Of a stretch of DNA of 64,000 nt, positions 33,656 through 46,579 are shown piece after piece. Origin of the DNA: Morinoia aosen (Eukaryota; Arthropoda; Malacostraca; Amphipoda; Talitridae); the NCBI GenBank assembly GCA_030386875.1, contig CM059576.1, forward strand, positions 60,077,581 through 60,141,580, in the 5' to 3' direction. Every line of letters begins with the position of its first letter. Position 1 is the stretch's first letter. The notes under the pieces were generated by a model. That model ran no database searches. It had not been told where the DNA came from and saw only the letters and a program-made list of their open reading frames with translations. Made by a program: the position numbers and the translations under genes.

Positions 33656-36118
33656 GTTGCTCTGATAAATTTTTTGTACGGTTTTTTGGAAGGCACAAAA
33701 TAAGGAAGAATTTCATTAATGTTTCAAAAACTTTTCCTTTTAACAACTAGTTTTTCTACCCTTTCAGTAAATCGATCATAGTAACGTGGTTATTAAACCA
33801 ATTTCAAGAACTTAAGTTATTCAAAAAGAAAGCAAAATTTACCACATCGGAAAAAAAGACAATTCAAATATGTTAACTTAAAGCAAAGATGTAATCAATT
33901 AAAAAGTCGGGGACATTTTTGTGGGACATACGGTAGTAGAAGTTACACACAGCTCCTACTGCAATATTTGTTCCATTTCGATGCAATGTATGCTAATAAT
34001 CACCTTCAATGTGCTTGCATTACAGTTAGCCGTAAATTAAGAATATTTTTGTGATCGCATCTATGCAATAAGTCATAATTTTAAGAACAGAAATTTCCTT
34101 TGATACTGCGTAATCGTTAGAGTGTATTTTAAAATTAGGGCCCGTTGTTAATAAACCAAGTATTACAGCAAATGTTTATTTGAAAATATTTAGTAACGAA
34201 CTTTGCTGTGGTTTATTCTGTTCAACAATACTTGGTGTTAATTCAGAGAGAAAGAAGTATGCCTTCAGTATTTGCATTCATTCTCTTCTACTAATGCAAT
34301 AAGGAAAATTTACTGTACTGCCCAGTGTTTAGTAGAGTGTATTATTAATGTTTAAAGCAATCACAGTGTATTGAGAACAAAATTAATGTTGTAACAAATT
34401 TCCGGTTCAAAAATTTTCCGTCTTGTATGTTTAAGCTATGAATTAATCTAACCTATCTTAACGTCAGCTAAGTGGCTTGGCTGTACATCTATATATGCTT
34501 TATTCTGACCCCTAATTTAGAACGGAAACATTTTCTGTAACATTTAAACAATGTACACAACGCATCAGCCGAATTAAGGGGAACTATGCTGTGATTATTT
34601 TCATTCATTATCATGCATTATGATTACATATAAGAGAGGACCGGTTCTGTGATGCTGTCACCCCTCGTACACAGAAAATTGCACAGGTTTCCATCGCATT
34701 CCCAGTTACTGTACAGTCGATCCTCGAGTTATGTATCGTCTTACGCGGACCTAAAGTGAATAAATATTAGTCTCAGCTGGACAACTAGCAATGCTCGTTC
34801 TAAGATGTAAATAATGTGGACCGATTTTCTCCATCAAAGTTGGAGTTTTCATGAGATTTATAACTTGAAGATCGCCTGCAATGATTGTTTTAATATTTTT
34901 TCATTTCTTCTCTATTTTCAAACATTCAATCGGTAGCCCTTTACCTACCGTTGTTGATTATTCAGTTATTATTGCAGTAAATATTGACGAGTCACTACAT
35001 TTTTATTTATTCTCTGTGCGTACTTCATTTACTTTAACGTAGAACAGTGAATTACTTCATGAAGTTTATTTTTTCAATCATTTCCATAGTGAAGGCCTAT
35101 ATGTTGGCTGGAGCATAAAGACAAAAAACGCCGTGGTGAACTCTTATGTTGATAGGAAAATATGAGGTATCACTCATTCTGTTTGAAAGTATTTATGCTC
35201 AAAACAATATATTAAAGCTACCTGATAAAGTTTGCATAATGGTAATCATGGATGCTAGCTGAGTATCTGGTTGAGGAATTACATTCAAAACAACAGAAAA
35301 GATACTTCAACAAAGATATTGAAAATCCTGAAAAACTCTGTTAAATTTGAAAGCTAGAAAGCTTGTATGCATATTAGAGGAAAAAATTGAGTGAAACTTC
35401 AATTCTACTCTCACTTTCAAACTTAGGAAAGTGAGGAGTTATTTCAGCATAATTCAGCCCTTTGCCACTGAACGTGTATAGCTGTCAATGTCTTAGTGTT
35501 AGAGCCTTTGTATACCTCTACTGTTAATTATACAGCCCGGCAACATACAATTAATTTCCACACCCACACTGATCAACAGTATTACAAGTGATAAAGCATG
35601 ACGTTTCATATCAAACAGTCAGATTCACATGTACTTTATTCTCTCATATTCAAGCATATATAAATAAATAAAGAATTCTATTTTGCACCTCTGATCTGTA
35701 TTCCATTCAACCTCTTTGAGCTTGAATTATACATAAAAACAATGCTTTTTAAAAAACATTCAGGAACATTTTGTAGCCAAATCATCTTTTTTCACTTGCT
35801 CTAATCTGATCTCACAATGACAAATGTTGTAGTCCTAATCAGTGTATCAATTTTTCCCAACCAAGCAGTCATTGTACACCTGTATTAAGTAGATAATACA
35901 TTGACATGACATGCCATCATTTGAATTTTAGTTACTCTTAGAATGAAGTCTCAACACATAAACTTTTTCCCATAGATAATTTCCTTTGATTCTCTTGATT
36001 TCTTCATCACAGTTGGACAAACATTTGGTGGATTGTTATCATGTCCAGGTATTGCAAACATTATTTCTTGTGAAACTTTAACTAGTTGAAATCAATCAAA
36101 ATGTCACTCTCTGCACAA
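33656..36118. other. Long AT-rich non-coding interval
   Basis: About 2.4 kb in which I see no coding exon, repeat array or element end. The final GAAAC (36119-36123) is the left target duplication of the copia element. Confidence 0.5.
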
Positions 36119-36123
36119 GAAAC

Positions 36124-36383
36124 TGTTGAAACCTTTATTGTAGCACCTTGAATGTATATGTGTATAATACTGATAATGTTACAGTGCTCTTGTGTTAGAA
36201 TGTGTTTAGACAGTACTCTGCGTTAAGAACTGAGCTCATGGTTCTTGTGGAACTGAGCTCATGGTTCTCGGGCTTGGCTAGAGCCTACTCCACCGCTACC
36301 CTTCGAGATGTTAACTGTGTCCTGCTGTGTGTACTGATTATACAAACTCCAAGTGTCTCGTTTTACTTAACCTAAATCCAATA
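36124..36383 (+). repeat. copia 5' LTR
   Basis: 260 bp, starts TGTTGAAACC and ends CCAATA. Contains a direct repeat of ACTGAGCTCATGGTTCT spaced 6 bp apart. It presumably carries the element promoter; no TATA box is obvious to me. Confidence 0.95.
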
Positions 36384-36397
36384 GGTTATGGGCCCAG
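36384..36397 (+). promoter_or_regulatory. copia primer-binding site
   Basis: GGTTATGGGCCCAG directly follows the 5' LTR. In Drosophila copia the same sequence pairs with an internal part of initiator tRNA-Met, so this is the minus-strand priming site. Confidence 0.85.
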
Positions 36398-36531
36398 AAA
36401 ACCTTCCGATGAAGCAATATCAAGTGAGGTTATCCTAAGTCCCGAAGCGAAAAACAGCCCGGGACAGCGAGAACAGACGTTGGTGATTTGTTAGTGCTGT
36501 GTGAGACAGAAACGGTGAAAGAGAAAGAAAC

Positions 36532-37524
36532 ATGGCAGGCTCCGTTAGTGAAAGTGCAAAGAACTGCCTCACGGCTCTTAATGATAAAAACTATCCTACG
36601 TGGAAGCTGCAAATGAAGATGCTCTTAATGAAGGAAAAGCTCTGGAACTTGGTTCGAGGAACGGAAACCATGCCACAGACTACGGACGAGACTGCTCGAA
36701 GAAAATTTGAAGAAAGACGTGACAGTGCACTTGCAACAATTGTGCTTGGTGTAGAAACGAGTCAACTGTATTTACTGGGTGATCCTACTGACCCTGTGCA
36801 ACTGTGGCACAAAATTGAAGATACATTCCAAAAGAAAACTTGGTCTAACAAGTTCAGACTACGCAAAAGACTCTACAACATGAAACTAAAAGAAGACCAA
36901 GACTTACAAACTCATCTCAAAGCATTTGTCGAAATATTTGAGTCCTTGAGTGTGATTGATGACGCTGTTGATGAAGAAAGTCGTGTAATAATCTTGCTGT
37001 CGTCACTTCCCGACCACTTCTCCACACTCGTGACTGCACTGGAAGCTCATGAAAAACTACCGTCATGGGACATTGTGACAGAGCGTCTTCTGAATGAAGA
37101 AGCAAAACTGAAAAACCAAAGTGCTTCAGACTTCAGTGAAAAATCCCTTGTGACCTCCAAATTGAAAAACTCAAGATGTTTCGAATGTGGAAAAACGGGA
37201 CACCTACGCGCCAAGTGCTTGATCTATCAAGAAAAGTTGAAGAAAGAAGATGGGAACCACACAGAAGACCAGAAAAATTTTGTAGCAGGTAAAACCAATT
37301 ATATCAGTGCATTGTCTGTGATAAATATCAATAATTGTTGGGTAATTGATTCCGGTGCAACAGCACACATGTGTAATAATAGGAATGATTTTTCTTGTAT
37401 GAATGAGCTATCTAGTCCAATTAACATTGAAGTTGGTGATGGTAGAAACTTGCAAGGTGTTGGTGTAGGTGATGTTGAAGTTATGGTGTTGTTGCCTAAA
37501 GGTCTGTGTTGCCTGTGTTGTTAA
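36532..37524 (+). pseudogene. copia Gag and protease, frameshifted at its end
   Basis: ATG at 36532 in a GAAACATGG context. Gag: YPTWKLQMKMLL near residue 24, capsid-like helices to ~residue 190, CCHC knuckle CFECGKTGHLRAKC (37177-37218). Then protease WVIDSGATAHMC with the D-S-G-A active site (37348-37359). The frame runs off into a stop at 37522-37524 because of one extra G after 37500 (CCTAAAGG). Downstream pol is in the +1 frame. Such elements make Gag-Pol as one polyprotein; here the shift would block pol. It is probably a mutation rather than programmed frameshifting, since the homology continues smoothly across it. Confidence 0.85.
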
Positions 37525-40372
37525 GAATGTTTTGTATGTACCTGGTTTAGCCTACAATTTACTATCTGTGCCTCAGATTACAGAAAGTGGAAACTCAGTT
37601 TGCTTTGACGAAATCTCATGTAAGATTGTAAATAAAGACAACAAATTAATTGCCTTAGGCAGTAAAGTAGGAAAATTGTATAAACTTAATTGCACCCTTA
37701 ATTCAGCTGCTAAATGCATGAACGTTTCCTCTGATGAAATTCTGTGGCATAAACGATTCTGTCATCTAGGATTCAATAATCTTAAGAAATTAGCCACTAA
37801 GAATCTTGTTAAAGGTTTTGATTGTTCTGTGAGTGGAGATAACATTTTTTGTGAAAACTGTTGTGATGGTAAAAATCATAGGCTTCCGTTCCCCAAAACA
37901 AATCACAAAAGGGAACGCCAACCCTCAGAACTTATCCACAGTGATGTGTGTGGCAAGCTTAATCCCATATCACTTGGGAGTGGAAGGTACTTTGTAACCT
38001 TCATAGACGACCACTCCAGGTATACTTGGGTGTACATTATCAAACATAAGAGTGATGTTTTTAAAGTGTTTCAGGAGTTCAAATCTTTGGTAGAAAATCA
38101 CTATGATCACAAAATTAAAATCCTGCGCTCCGATAACGGTGGGGAATACATCTCTAATGACTTTGAACAATTCCTAAAAAGGGAAGGAATTATCCATGAA
38201 AAAACTGTGCCTAAGACGCCTGAACAAAATGGAGTTGCAGAAAGAATGAATAGAACTCTTCTTGACTCTGTCAGAGCTATGCTGTCTGGTTCAAAGTTAC
38301 CAAAATCATTCTGGGGTGAAGCTATATCAACTGCCGTGTATGTCAAAAATAGGAGCCCTGCTAGTGCATTGAATGATATGACCCCTTATCAGGCCCTAAA
38401 TGGACACAAGCCCAATGTACAGCACCTCAAAACCTTTGGCTGCAGTGCGTACGCTCATGTCCCCAAAGATGAGAGGGAAAAACTTGATCCAAAATCTAAA
38501 CCGTGTGTTCTTGTAGGATATGGAAGTGGATCCAAGGGATATCGTCTGTATGACATAAGCAGCAGAAGGATATTTTTGAGTAGAGACGTTATGTTCAATG
38601 AATCTCAGCAGATGCCAATTGAGAAGGAGCCTTCAGAAGAAAATGATGGTAATTTTACTCTTCTTCCTCAGGATCCAGCACCAGAAGACTCTGAGGGAGG
38701 GGTGGAGCATAGACAGTCAGATGCTGGGATGGAGGGAGTGGAGCCTAGACAATCAGCCAGGTATCGACGGGCTCCTGATAGGTTTGGTGAATGGGTGTAT
38801 TTAATGAAAAATGAACTTGATATACCATCTTGTGTTCAAGAAGCATTTAGTGGACCAGAAGCAAAACTATGGGAAACAGCTATGGAGAATGAGATGGAGT
38901 CTATAAATCAAAACAAAGTATGGTCTCTTGTAGAGTGTCCTAATGACAAAAAACCTATCAAATCAAAGTGGATCTTTAAAAGAAAAACCGGACCCGACGG
39001 GAGCATTTGCTCGTACAAAGCTCGCCTTGTGGCTCAGGGCTACTCACAAAAATATGGCATTGACTACGACGAGACCTTCAGTCCCGTGGTTCGATTTGAG
39101 TCTGTCAGGACAGTACTAGCTTTGGCTGCCAAATGCAACATGCAAGTCCATCACATGGACGTTGCAACAGCCTTTCTTAATGGAGAACTGATGGAAGAAC
39201 TGTACCTGGTTCAACCTGACGGTTTTATTGTCAAAGGCAAAGAAAATCTTGTGTGTAAACTACAAAAATCGCTCTACGGACTAAAACAAGCTCCTAAGTG
39301 TTGGAATACTACACTAGATAGCTATTTGAAGAATTTGGGTTTTGTACAATCTAAGAGTGATGCTTGTATATACACTCGTGTTCAAGAGAAGAAACTGTGT
39401 ATAGTGGCGGTGTATGTAGACGATCTAATAATTGCTTCGGAGTCTCGTGACGAAATAAATCAAATAAAGATGAGTCTTTCTACCCAATACAAAATGAAAG
39501 ACCTTGGTGTGCTAAGTTACTTCCTAGGTGTAAGTGTTGTACAATCTAAAAACAATGTTGTCTTAAATCAAACTGCGTACACTGAGGCTTTGTTGTCAAA
39601 ATTTGGCTTTGATAATTGTAAACCTGTTGCAACTCCCGCTGACGTAAATGTAAATCCGATATGTTCCCCAAATGATGTCGAATTTGACCCTGCCACTTAT
39701 CAAAGTGCTGTAGGTAGCCTTTTGTATTTGTCAACCAGAACTCGACCTGACATTGCATTCGCAGTGAATAATGTTGCTAAATACAGCTCCAAACCTCTTG
39801 AACAGCATTGGATGTGTGTTAAGAGAATATTCAGGTACCTGAGAGGCACCTCTAAACTAGGTCTCTTGTATAGCAAATGTTCTGATACTTGCATTGGTTA
39901 TTCAGATGCTGACTGGGCTGGTGATAAAAATGACCGCAAGTCTACCTCTGGTTACTGTTTCACCCTCAGTAGTTCGGTAATTACGTGGAGATCTAACAAA
40001 CAAACTTGAATAGCCCTTTCAACGGCTGAAGCCGAATACGTTGCTCTTGCCGGTGCGGCTCAAGAGGCTGTCTGGTTGAAGCACTTACTCAGTGATCTAA
40101 ATTTTGGTACTATGGAACCAATGGTTATAAACGAAGACAACCAGTCAGCCATCTGTCTTGCCAACAATCCCAAATATCATGGGAGGAGCAAGCACATCGA
40201 TATTAAGTTTCACTATGTACGGGATCTTGTGAGTAACAAAGACATAGACGTAGTGTATTGCCCTACCGACGAAATGCTCGCCGACATATTTACCAAAAAC
40301 CTGCCCATAGAAAAGTTCTCTAGACTGAGAACGAAGTTAGGAATGGTCTCATCTGACACACATTCAATGTGA
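37469..40372 (+). pseudogene. copia Pol: integrase, reverse transcriptase, RNase H
   Basis: The open frame carries a pre-integrase zinc domain (LWHKRFCHLG ... CENCCDGK) and integrase D,D,E (HSDVCG, RSDNGGEY, AERMNRT). It then has the hinge, RT (WIFKRKTGPDG, VARLVAQGYSQ-like, HHMDVATAFLNGEL, SLYGLKQAP, YVDD at 39413-39424), and RNase H (YSDADWAGD, STAEAEY, ANNPKYHGRSKHID). A TGA at 40007-40009 cuts RNase H; the frame continues to 40372. Order integrase before RT marks the copia group. With the upstream one-base shift, this is the only other coding lesion seen. No ATG is expected for pol. Confidence 0.9.
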
Positions 40373-40379
40373 GAAGAAA
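40371..40379 (+). promoter_or_regulatory. copia polypurine tract
   Basis: GAGAAGAAA immediately upstream of the 3' LTR, overlapping the end of the coding region. This is the primer for plus-strand DNA synthesis. Confidence 0.75.
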
Positions 40380-40639
40380 TGTTGAAACCTTTATTGTAGC
40401 ACCTTGAATGTATATGTGTATAATACTGATAATGTTACAGTGCTCTTGTGTTAGAATGTGTTTAGACAGTACTCTGCGTTGAGAACTGAGCTCATGGTTC
40501 TTGTGGAACTGAGCTCATGGTTCTCGGGCTTGGCTGGAGCCTACTCCACCGCTACCCTTCGTGATGTAAACTGTGTCCTGCTGTGTGTACTGATTATACA
40601 AACTCCAAGTGTCTCGTCTTACTTAACCTAAATCCAATA
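40380..40639 (+). repeat. copia 3' LTR
   Basis: 260 bp with the same ends and internal repeat as the 5' LTR; five substitutions between them. Followed by GAAAC. Confidence 0.95.
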
Positions 40640-40644
40640 GAAAC

Positions 40645-43124
40645 CTACCATAACTCATAAACTCAGAAAATTTCTACTTCCAGAACATCCCAGTAAGTTA
40701 CACAGACCATTTCTGATGTCAAAATGGATAAAATTGCCCACCTACCAACATAAGCAATTTTTTCATTCAGTATTTGGAACCAGAGAAAGTGATTGAGTCC
40801 ACTTGAATGACACTGTCATATACTGGGACTCATATGAAGTCCATAACGTTTTTATTCAAGAGTCAGGGGCCAGGAGATTTAAAAGACCTGGATAGTGTTA
40901 ATTACACTCAATATCCTGTAAAAAAACTCTTGACTTGGCCAGAAGAACAACACAGTCTCTCTAGAAGTTGTTTTTGAAGCAAGATACCACAACACCATTA
41001 GGAGAGCTTCTGAAAATTTAATTTGATGCATAGGACAATGTTGCGATAGCCATCTGTTGGTGAAAGTTTCAAAATATTTTTGAGCTTGTAAAATGTATGC
41101 TAACTGATTTTAATGTCCTTAAAAATTCTGAGGTATCTATCTCAAGGAATTTTTAAGTGAATGAATGGTCAAAGTATCTCTCATGCCTGCAAAAAAAAAG
41201 AAAATCCATGATAATTTCTCTCATAAATCTACTAGTTTGAAAATTTCACATTTAGAATACTTCATTTATATACATTAAAATTAAAAGATTTTTATAGGAT
41301 TAAGAGCTGCCAACTAGATTAACTAATAGTTTTTATCAAGGCCTGTACAGTAACTCTACTCAATTGCTTCAACAAAAGAACAAAACCAGGTTTACTCTAA
41401 GTGAAGTTATTGCACTAGATTATCTTGACAGCAACTGCATAGCACTGTCAATCTTATGTTACTTGTTAATCTCTCCATCATCAGCTGTAAAAAAGCTCTT
41501 CATGAACAAGAAGGAAGCTTCACAACTGAGATTTGTAGACCACTATTAAACAATGCCTTAGAACTAGCATTGGCTGAGAATGAAATTTTATCTTGTTCAT
41601 GTCATTTTCTTAGGTAAAAATTCACATTTAAATTTACCAATAAAACAATGAAATCAATAAAGCACTCAATTGAAATAAAATAATTACCATAATGTAACAG
41701 AATGTATATTAATTTAATTATTCGTAAACTTTGGACTAAGATTCACTCAGCAAAGATCACTTTTTCAACAAAATACACACAATATATAACAAAGCTATTA
41801 ATGGTGCTTGGCAATGGTAATGTATATATTAATGTTTAAACGTGAAACATTGTCTTCAAATCATTGACGTGGTTAAACGTCAGTATAAAACATAATGTTT
41901 ATTATTATCATACTCTAAAATTCCACTTGCGTTATTGACTCCAATAAGAGGGGAAGTTAATCGGCTGATTCAATGTTCGTTTACAAACAAAGCCTGAGTA
42001 ACCCCAAAATCGTATTCACAGTTGCGTTTTCGGATATTGTTAAAAGTTACTCCGGTGAGAGTTACGCGGGTAACTCTCGGTGTTATGACTGGAAAACCGC
42101 CTCAGATACGACCTCCACTTATAGTCGATCCAGGCACTTATACAATTTGATTTTTTTGATTTAATTTAATTCAAATTCATTCGATTTAATTTGATTTGAT
42201 TCGAATTTAATTCAATCGGAGACCAATCGAGGTTCATCTATTAATTACCCTAGCCGTGCCAGTTTGAATTAGAATCGAAGAACATAAAGGCATAATCTAA
42301 TACACCCTTACATCCTTGCATACACATGTGAAATATTTGCCATTTTTTAGCTTAGTATTATGTACTCTTCCAAAAATCTGTTTCTAATATTTGAATTTTA
42401 TTGTCCGTAACTCAATTTACCCTAAAAATTTACTTAAAGCAATCGTGAATGAGCCTCGATCTCTAAGTCGCCGCAAAGCGTTAGCGGCGGGCGGCGTAGT
42501 CTTAACTGGCAGTTCTTGACTTGTCAGGTCGTGATTGTTGTTGTGATTGCATTCTTCGTAATTATTATATATATGATAAATTGTGACTTAATATTAAATT
42601 TAATAAACTCGAGTTTATAGATCTTCTATTGTGGTATGGGTTTTGGGGAATATTCAACAATTTTGTGTTGATTGACAGTGATTCATTCTTAGGTCTTTCT
42701 CGTCGGTAGGGGGCTCGAGCTGAGTTCAAATTTTTTAACACTTTGGCTGCGACTACTAAATATCAAGTTCTATGCCAAACTCAAATTTCAAGTCAATTGT
42801 ATTAAACTATTTTGAAAATATCAAACATGAACTGGATCGTGCTTTCATTTAGCTGTGATTAAATGTTTATGAAAATTGAATTTACGACTACCGGTCGATC
42901 AGTAGCTTTGTGAAAATTACCTCCGTGTACCCCCGGTGGCGGACGTCGTAGTCAAAGTGTTAAATTTAGTAATGTGAAGGGTGTTTCAGATATTTTACGC
43001 TATGTTGGTAGAGAATTTGTTTAACAGATGTGCAATGACTCTTTCCTCATGATTTGTTATATTTTGTTGAATGAATGAAAAAATTTTCTGGCCTAATTAT
43101 TTTTGGTTTATAGACAGAATTCGG
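40645..43124. other. Long non-coding interval
   Basis: No supported gene. A run of GATTTAATTTAATTC / GATTCGAATTTAATTC words occurs at 42145-42215, and TACTCCGGTGAGAGTTACGCGGG near 42050 makes a short hairpin with TAACTCTCGG. Otherwise AT-rich. Confidence 0.5.
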
Positions 43125-43645
43125 TCAGTATTGAGTTTAGCGCGTCAACGATTTTGAAATTTTTTCTGTATAATTAGGTAATAGGGGGCATTTTAAGACG
43201 TTTTACATGAATGATATTGTATTCGCAAATGCTTAGTTTTCAAGATAGCATTAATAACGTTCAAGTAGGAATAGCATTAATGGCAGTTTCGAAATGGCTC
43301 CTCCGGTGAAAGGTGGATGCGGAACACGCGCAGGTTTTTGGTGCGAAAATATCGGTCTTGTTATGGTTAATTCAAGTTATTTTAGGTTTACTTAGGTTAT
43401 TTTATTTAACCAACCTAACTTTACCTAACCTAACCTCACCTATTGTGGCGTCAATACCGTATTTAAAATTATATACATGTCCGTTTGTTGAATTTGATAT
43501 ACGATGTTCCCATGACTTTAAAGTTAAATATCTCGAGAAGTAAGTATTTGAGAGGAAAATGTCATTCATGTTAAACATTTTTATGTTTTTTATTACCTTC
43601 ATTTACAAAAAAGTTTCAAAATCGTTGGCGCGCTAAATTCAACAT
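43125..43645. repeat. Inverted-repeat element enclosing CCTAA repeats
   Basis: The left arm (about 43131-43260, TTTAGCGCGTCAACGATTTTG) and right arm (about 43510-43643, CAAAATCGTTGGCGCGCTAAA) are inverted, sharing ACATGAATGA-type words further in. The loop contains TTAGGTTTACTTAGG (43383-43397) and CCTAACTTTACCTAACCTAACC (43413-43434), which themselves can pair. No ORF. May be a MITE; no target duplication seen. Confidence 0.7.
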
Positions 43646-45949
43646 TAACCCGTATGTGAGTGAGCTCCATTGTTTTCATTATCTGTTTTGAATTGAGATA
43701 ATTTGGAATACAAAATTTTTTTTCATAGTATTTCTACCGTATTCTTACGCAGATTCTAAGCGTTGTATAGGGCTAAACTGCTCGTGATGATTTCTTCCAT
43801 GAGTCTGTGTAAGAAATGGGAGGCACAGTCTCATATTCATTCAAGTGTTCAACCTAAATGCACAGTACTCGATCATGCTGCATTGTATTCGATTTTGCTG
43901 CATGCTGTTAATGAAATTAGAAAAGTCAGACCTAGAACAGAGCTTATTTTTCTTAGTATTGCTAGGTATAGTAAATGATTTACAGGTATTAATACAAGAG
44001 GAATTGGAGTTCATTCAATATTCTTTCTGCAGTTAATTGCAAAATGTGCTTTATTTTTTTAAAAGACTGATAATCTGAAAATTTCTGCTCATTGAAATGA
44101 TTCATCCTTTAAAGCTCAGTTTTTTTATACAAATGAGTGAACTACGTGATATTCACAGCTTAGCAAGCGCCCTGTTTCGGATTAAGTTTGAATGAAAACC
44201 ATTAAGCCTGCACTTCAATAAGAACACGAATATTCTGATTCCCATTTTATGCCCTATGTCAAAAATAAAATCGATACAAATGCTGGCGTTACACGATAAC
44301 TCTTCCTGGCTCTAACTAGCCTTAGCACACAACGTCTATAAAAAATTGTCACCCATATCTACTTGATCGTTCCAATCTTTTTTTAATACCACACATTTAC
44401 TAAGCTGCATGAGATTAGGATTCCCTTTACTTGTCTAACAAAAAAAACAGTATTGCACCTCCCACGTAGATCTCGAAAGCTTACATGTTGCACCGAACCA
44501 GGCAAATGCCAAAATAGACCGGTTCCTACTCTTCCTAAGTCGTTTATACCTACCCTCGAGCAAGGGACGCGCACAGTAGCTGTGCGGGATGCCCGCAAAA
44601 ATTCTCGACTTCTAATTGGTTCGTTCTTGAGCGTCACCTCTCTACTCTGACGTGCCCCTTGCTCCAGTTTGAAAGTACTCCGCGCATCTCTCTCAAATGT
44701 AAACACCCCTTAGTCCCCTCGCTCGTAGAAAATCAAATTTTTAACCCACCATTTTCTGTGCTATGTATTCAAGTTGCCCTCGTCTTATTATGTGTATAGT
44801 TTTGCGCACTAGCTTTCAATACAACCTCTACCCCCTACGTACTCTTCCCTTCTCCTGATGTCATCCAGCCCCTATACCCCTCTCGGTATGCCGCGCAGTG
44901 TCGACCGACCGGTTGCCTGCCTTTCGGTTCTCTGCGCATATATATATTACGCATATTGCATATATCCCAAAATTCTGACATTATCCCAGAAGAATACTAT
45001 GTGAATTTTCTCAATTTGAGTCTGGTTATGCGCATACTCTTGACTGTTCAGGTTTCTGATTTACGACTTGGGTGAACCGGTGGAAATATAAGAATAAGGT
45101 TTTACAGTTTAATTAAGTTTAAAGTTTTAAATGAAATTTAGTGCAGAGCACATAACTAATCACAAAATTGAGGTGAATACAGGATAGAACAACAAAATCA
45201 GGATACCCGGTCAGCTATAGTTCATAAATTAAACAACGTGTTCTTCACGCCGAACTTTACCAACAGGACTACCATGGCAACAAAAATAAAGAACTCCTGA
45301 ACAATATTAGAATCGACTGCTTCGGGCCGGCCTGATCGTAGCGTCTAGTGTAGAACGTAAAGTTGTGGATCGAATGAATACAGGAAGAGACGCGAAGCGA
45401 AGTCCACGAAAAGTGACAAATATTGAAGCTAGGTTATTAGATGGCTTCCAGAAACCGCCACCCGCAGCTGTCTCTGGCACACTTTGGTTTTCTGCTCGTA
45501 GTTACGTTGAACAATCCTTACTCTTCTAGACATACAGGAACCGGTCGGGTTGTAACTGGGCTTGCCCCGAGTCTCCCAATCAGGGGGACGACTGAAGACC
45601 TCACTGATGAACATATCAAAACGAAAGTGATACACACTAGAACGCGAAATAATAGAAATATTGGCACGGCTATCAAGTCAAAACTAACGGATAAATAAAG
45701 CATTTAAGTTTCATGACCTACAACGCACCTCCGCCTCGAGCGGTGACTGCTGAAGCTATGAATAAATTCCTTGATATCCCGTACTATATTAGAAAAGGTG
45801 TTGCGTTCAGTACTTGTCTTTAAATGCAAGACTACAGTAATGAAGACCGATGATCTAACAAAAAACAAGCTGAGGCACAATACCGGACGACATAAAATAA
45901 GAAAAAAATTTAACCCGAAAACATTTTAAACCCTACGGCTTTCCATTCC
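43646..45949. other. Non-coding interval
   Basis: No confident gene. ATGTAAACACCCCTTA at 44697-44712 resembles the right end of the Harbinger-like element at 22119, but no matching left end was found. Confidence 0.45.
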
Positions 45950-46570
45950 TTGACATTGACAAACAACCAGCAGCCCAACCTCCCCTGGGCCCTGGCAATG
46001 CTGTTGAGATTTGTTCAATGCACAAACAAGCTATATGGAAATAGCTTTATTTCATATAATGTTCGCTTCATCATTCACTTAGAACAGGATTATGAAAAAT
46101 GGGGGCCTCTGGATAATGTGTCCTGCTTCAGATTTGAATCATACCTTGGCCAATACATTAAAGGCAGGCTCTCTGGAAAGAATAAACCGTTGGAACAAAT
46201 TTGCCATCATGTTTCATCAGAAAATAATCGCATGACAGAGAGCAAAACTTCTGTCTGAAGTGAAAATTTCATCACTATTGGCTCTAAACAGATTAAAAGT
46301 AGACCTATAGGGGCAAAAGATGATTGTGTGATGCTTGTTACTGGAGAAATAGGATGCATTACAGAAATAGCAGGTGATTTACTTTGTATCACCTTATTTG
46401 AAAAAGATCCACTTTTTACAAATTCAGTTGATTCTCAACTGGAAGGTATTTATAAGGTCATGAGTCTGGAAATTGTCAAGAGAGTATTACCCAGTGAAAT
46501 TCAAATGAAAATGATGATGATACCAAAATGCAATTTCTTTGTTGCAATTACTTTGTTGCTTACATCTTGA
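45950..46570 (+). pseudogene. C-terminal fragment of a transposase-like protein (DUF4218-like)
   Basis: One frame over 620 bp with a single TGA at 46256-46258. The first part reads LYGNSFISYNVRFIIHLEQD, then WGPLDNVSCFRFESYLG and PLEQICHHVS. This YN-h-LIHL-D, G-LD-S-F-FE-YL pattern is what I know from the C-terminal part of En/Spm (CACTA)-like transposases and related arthropod proteins. The second part (DDCVMLVTGEIGCI, GIYKVMSLEIVKR) fits the tail of the same proteins. The N-terminal catalytic part is absent. Could also be the last exon of a domesticated gene, but the stop argues against function. Confidence 0.5.
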
Positions 46571-46579
46571 TTTTATTCT

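Larger units (their letters stand above)
36124..40639 (+). mobile_element. Nearly intact Ty1/copia retrotransposon
   Basis: 260-bp LTRs at 36124-36383 and 40380-40639, TG at the start, target duplication GAAAC (36119-36123 and 40640-40644). A primer-binding site and a polypurine tract are in place. A single Gag-Pol reading frame of about 1280 codons is interrupted by one extra base and one TGA. I count five substitutions between the LTRs (about 2%), so the insertion is young. This is the best-preserved element in the window. Confidence 0.95.

Noticed and set aside
44697..44712. Right-end-like sequence of the Harbinger-like MITE
   Set aside because: No matching left end or target duplication within reasonable distance; may be chance or a remnant.
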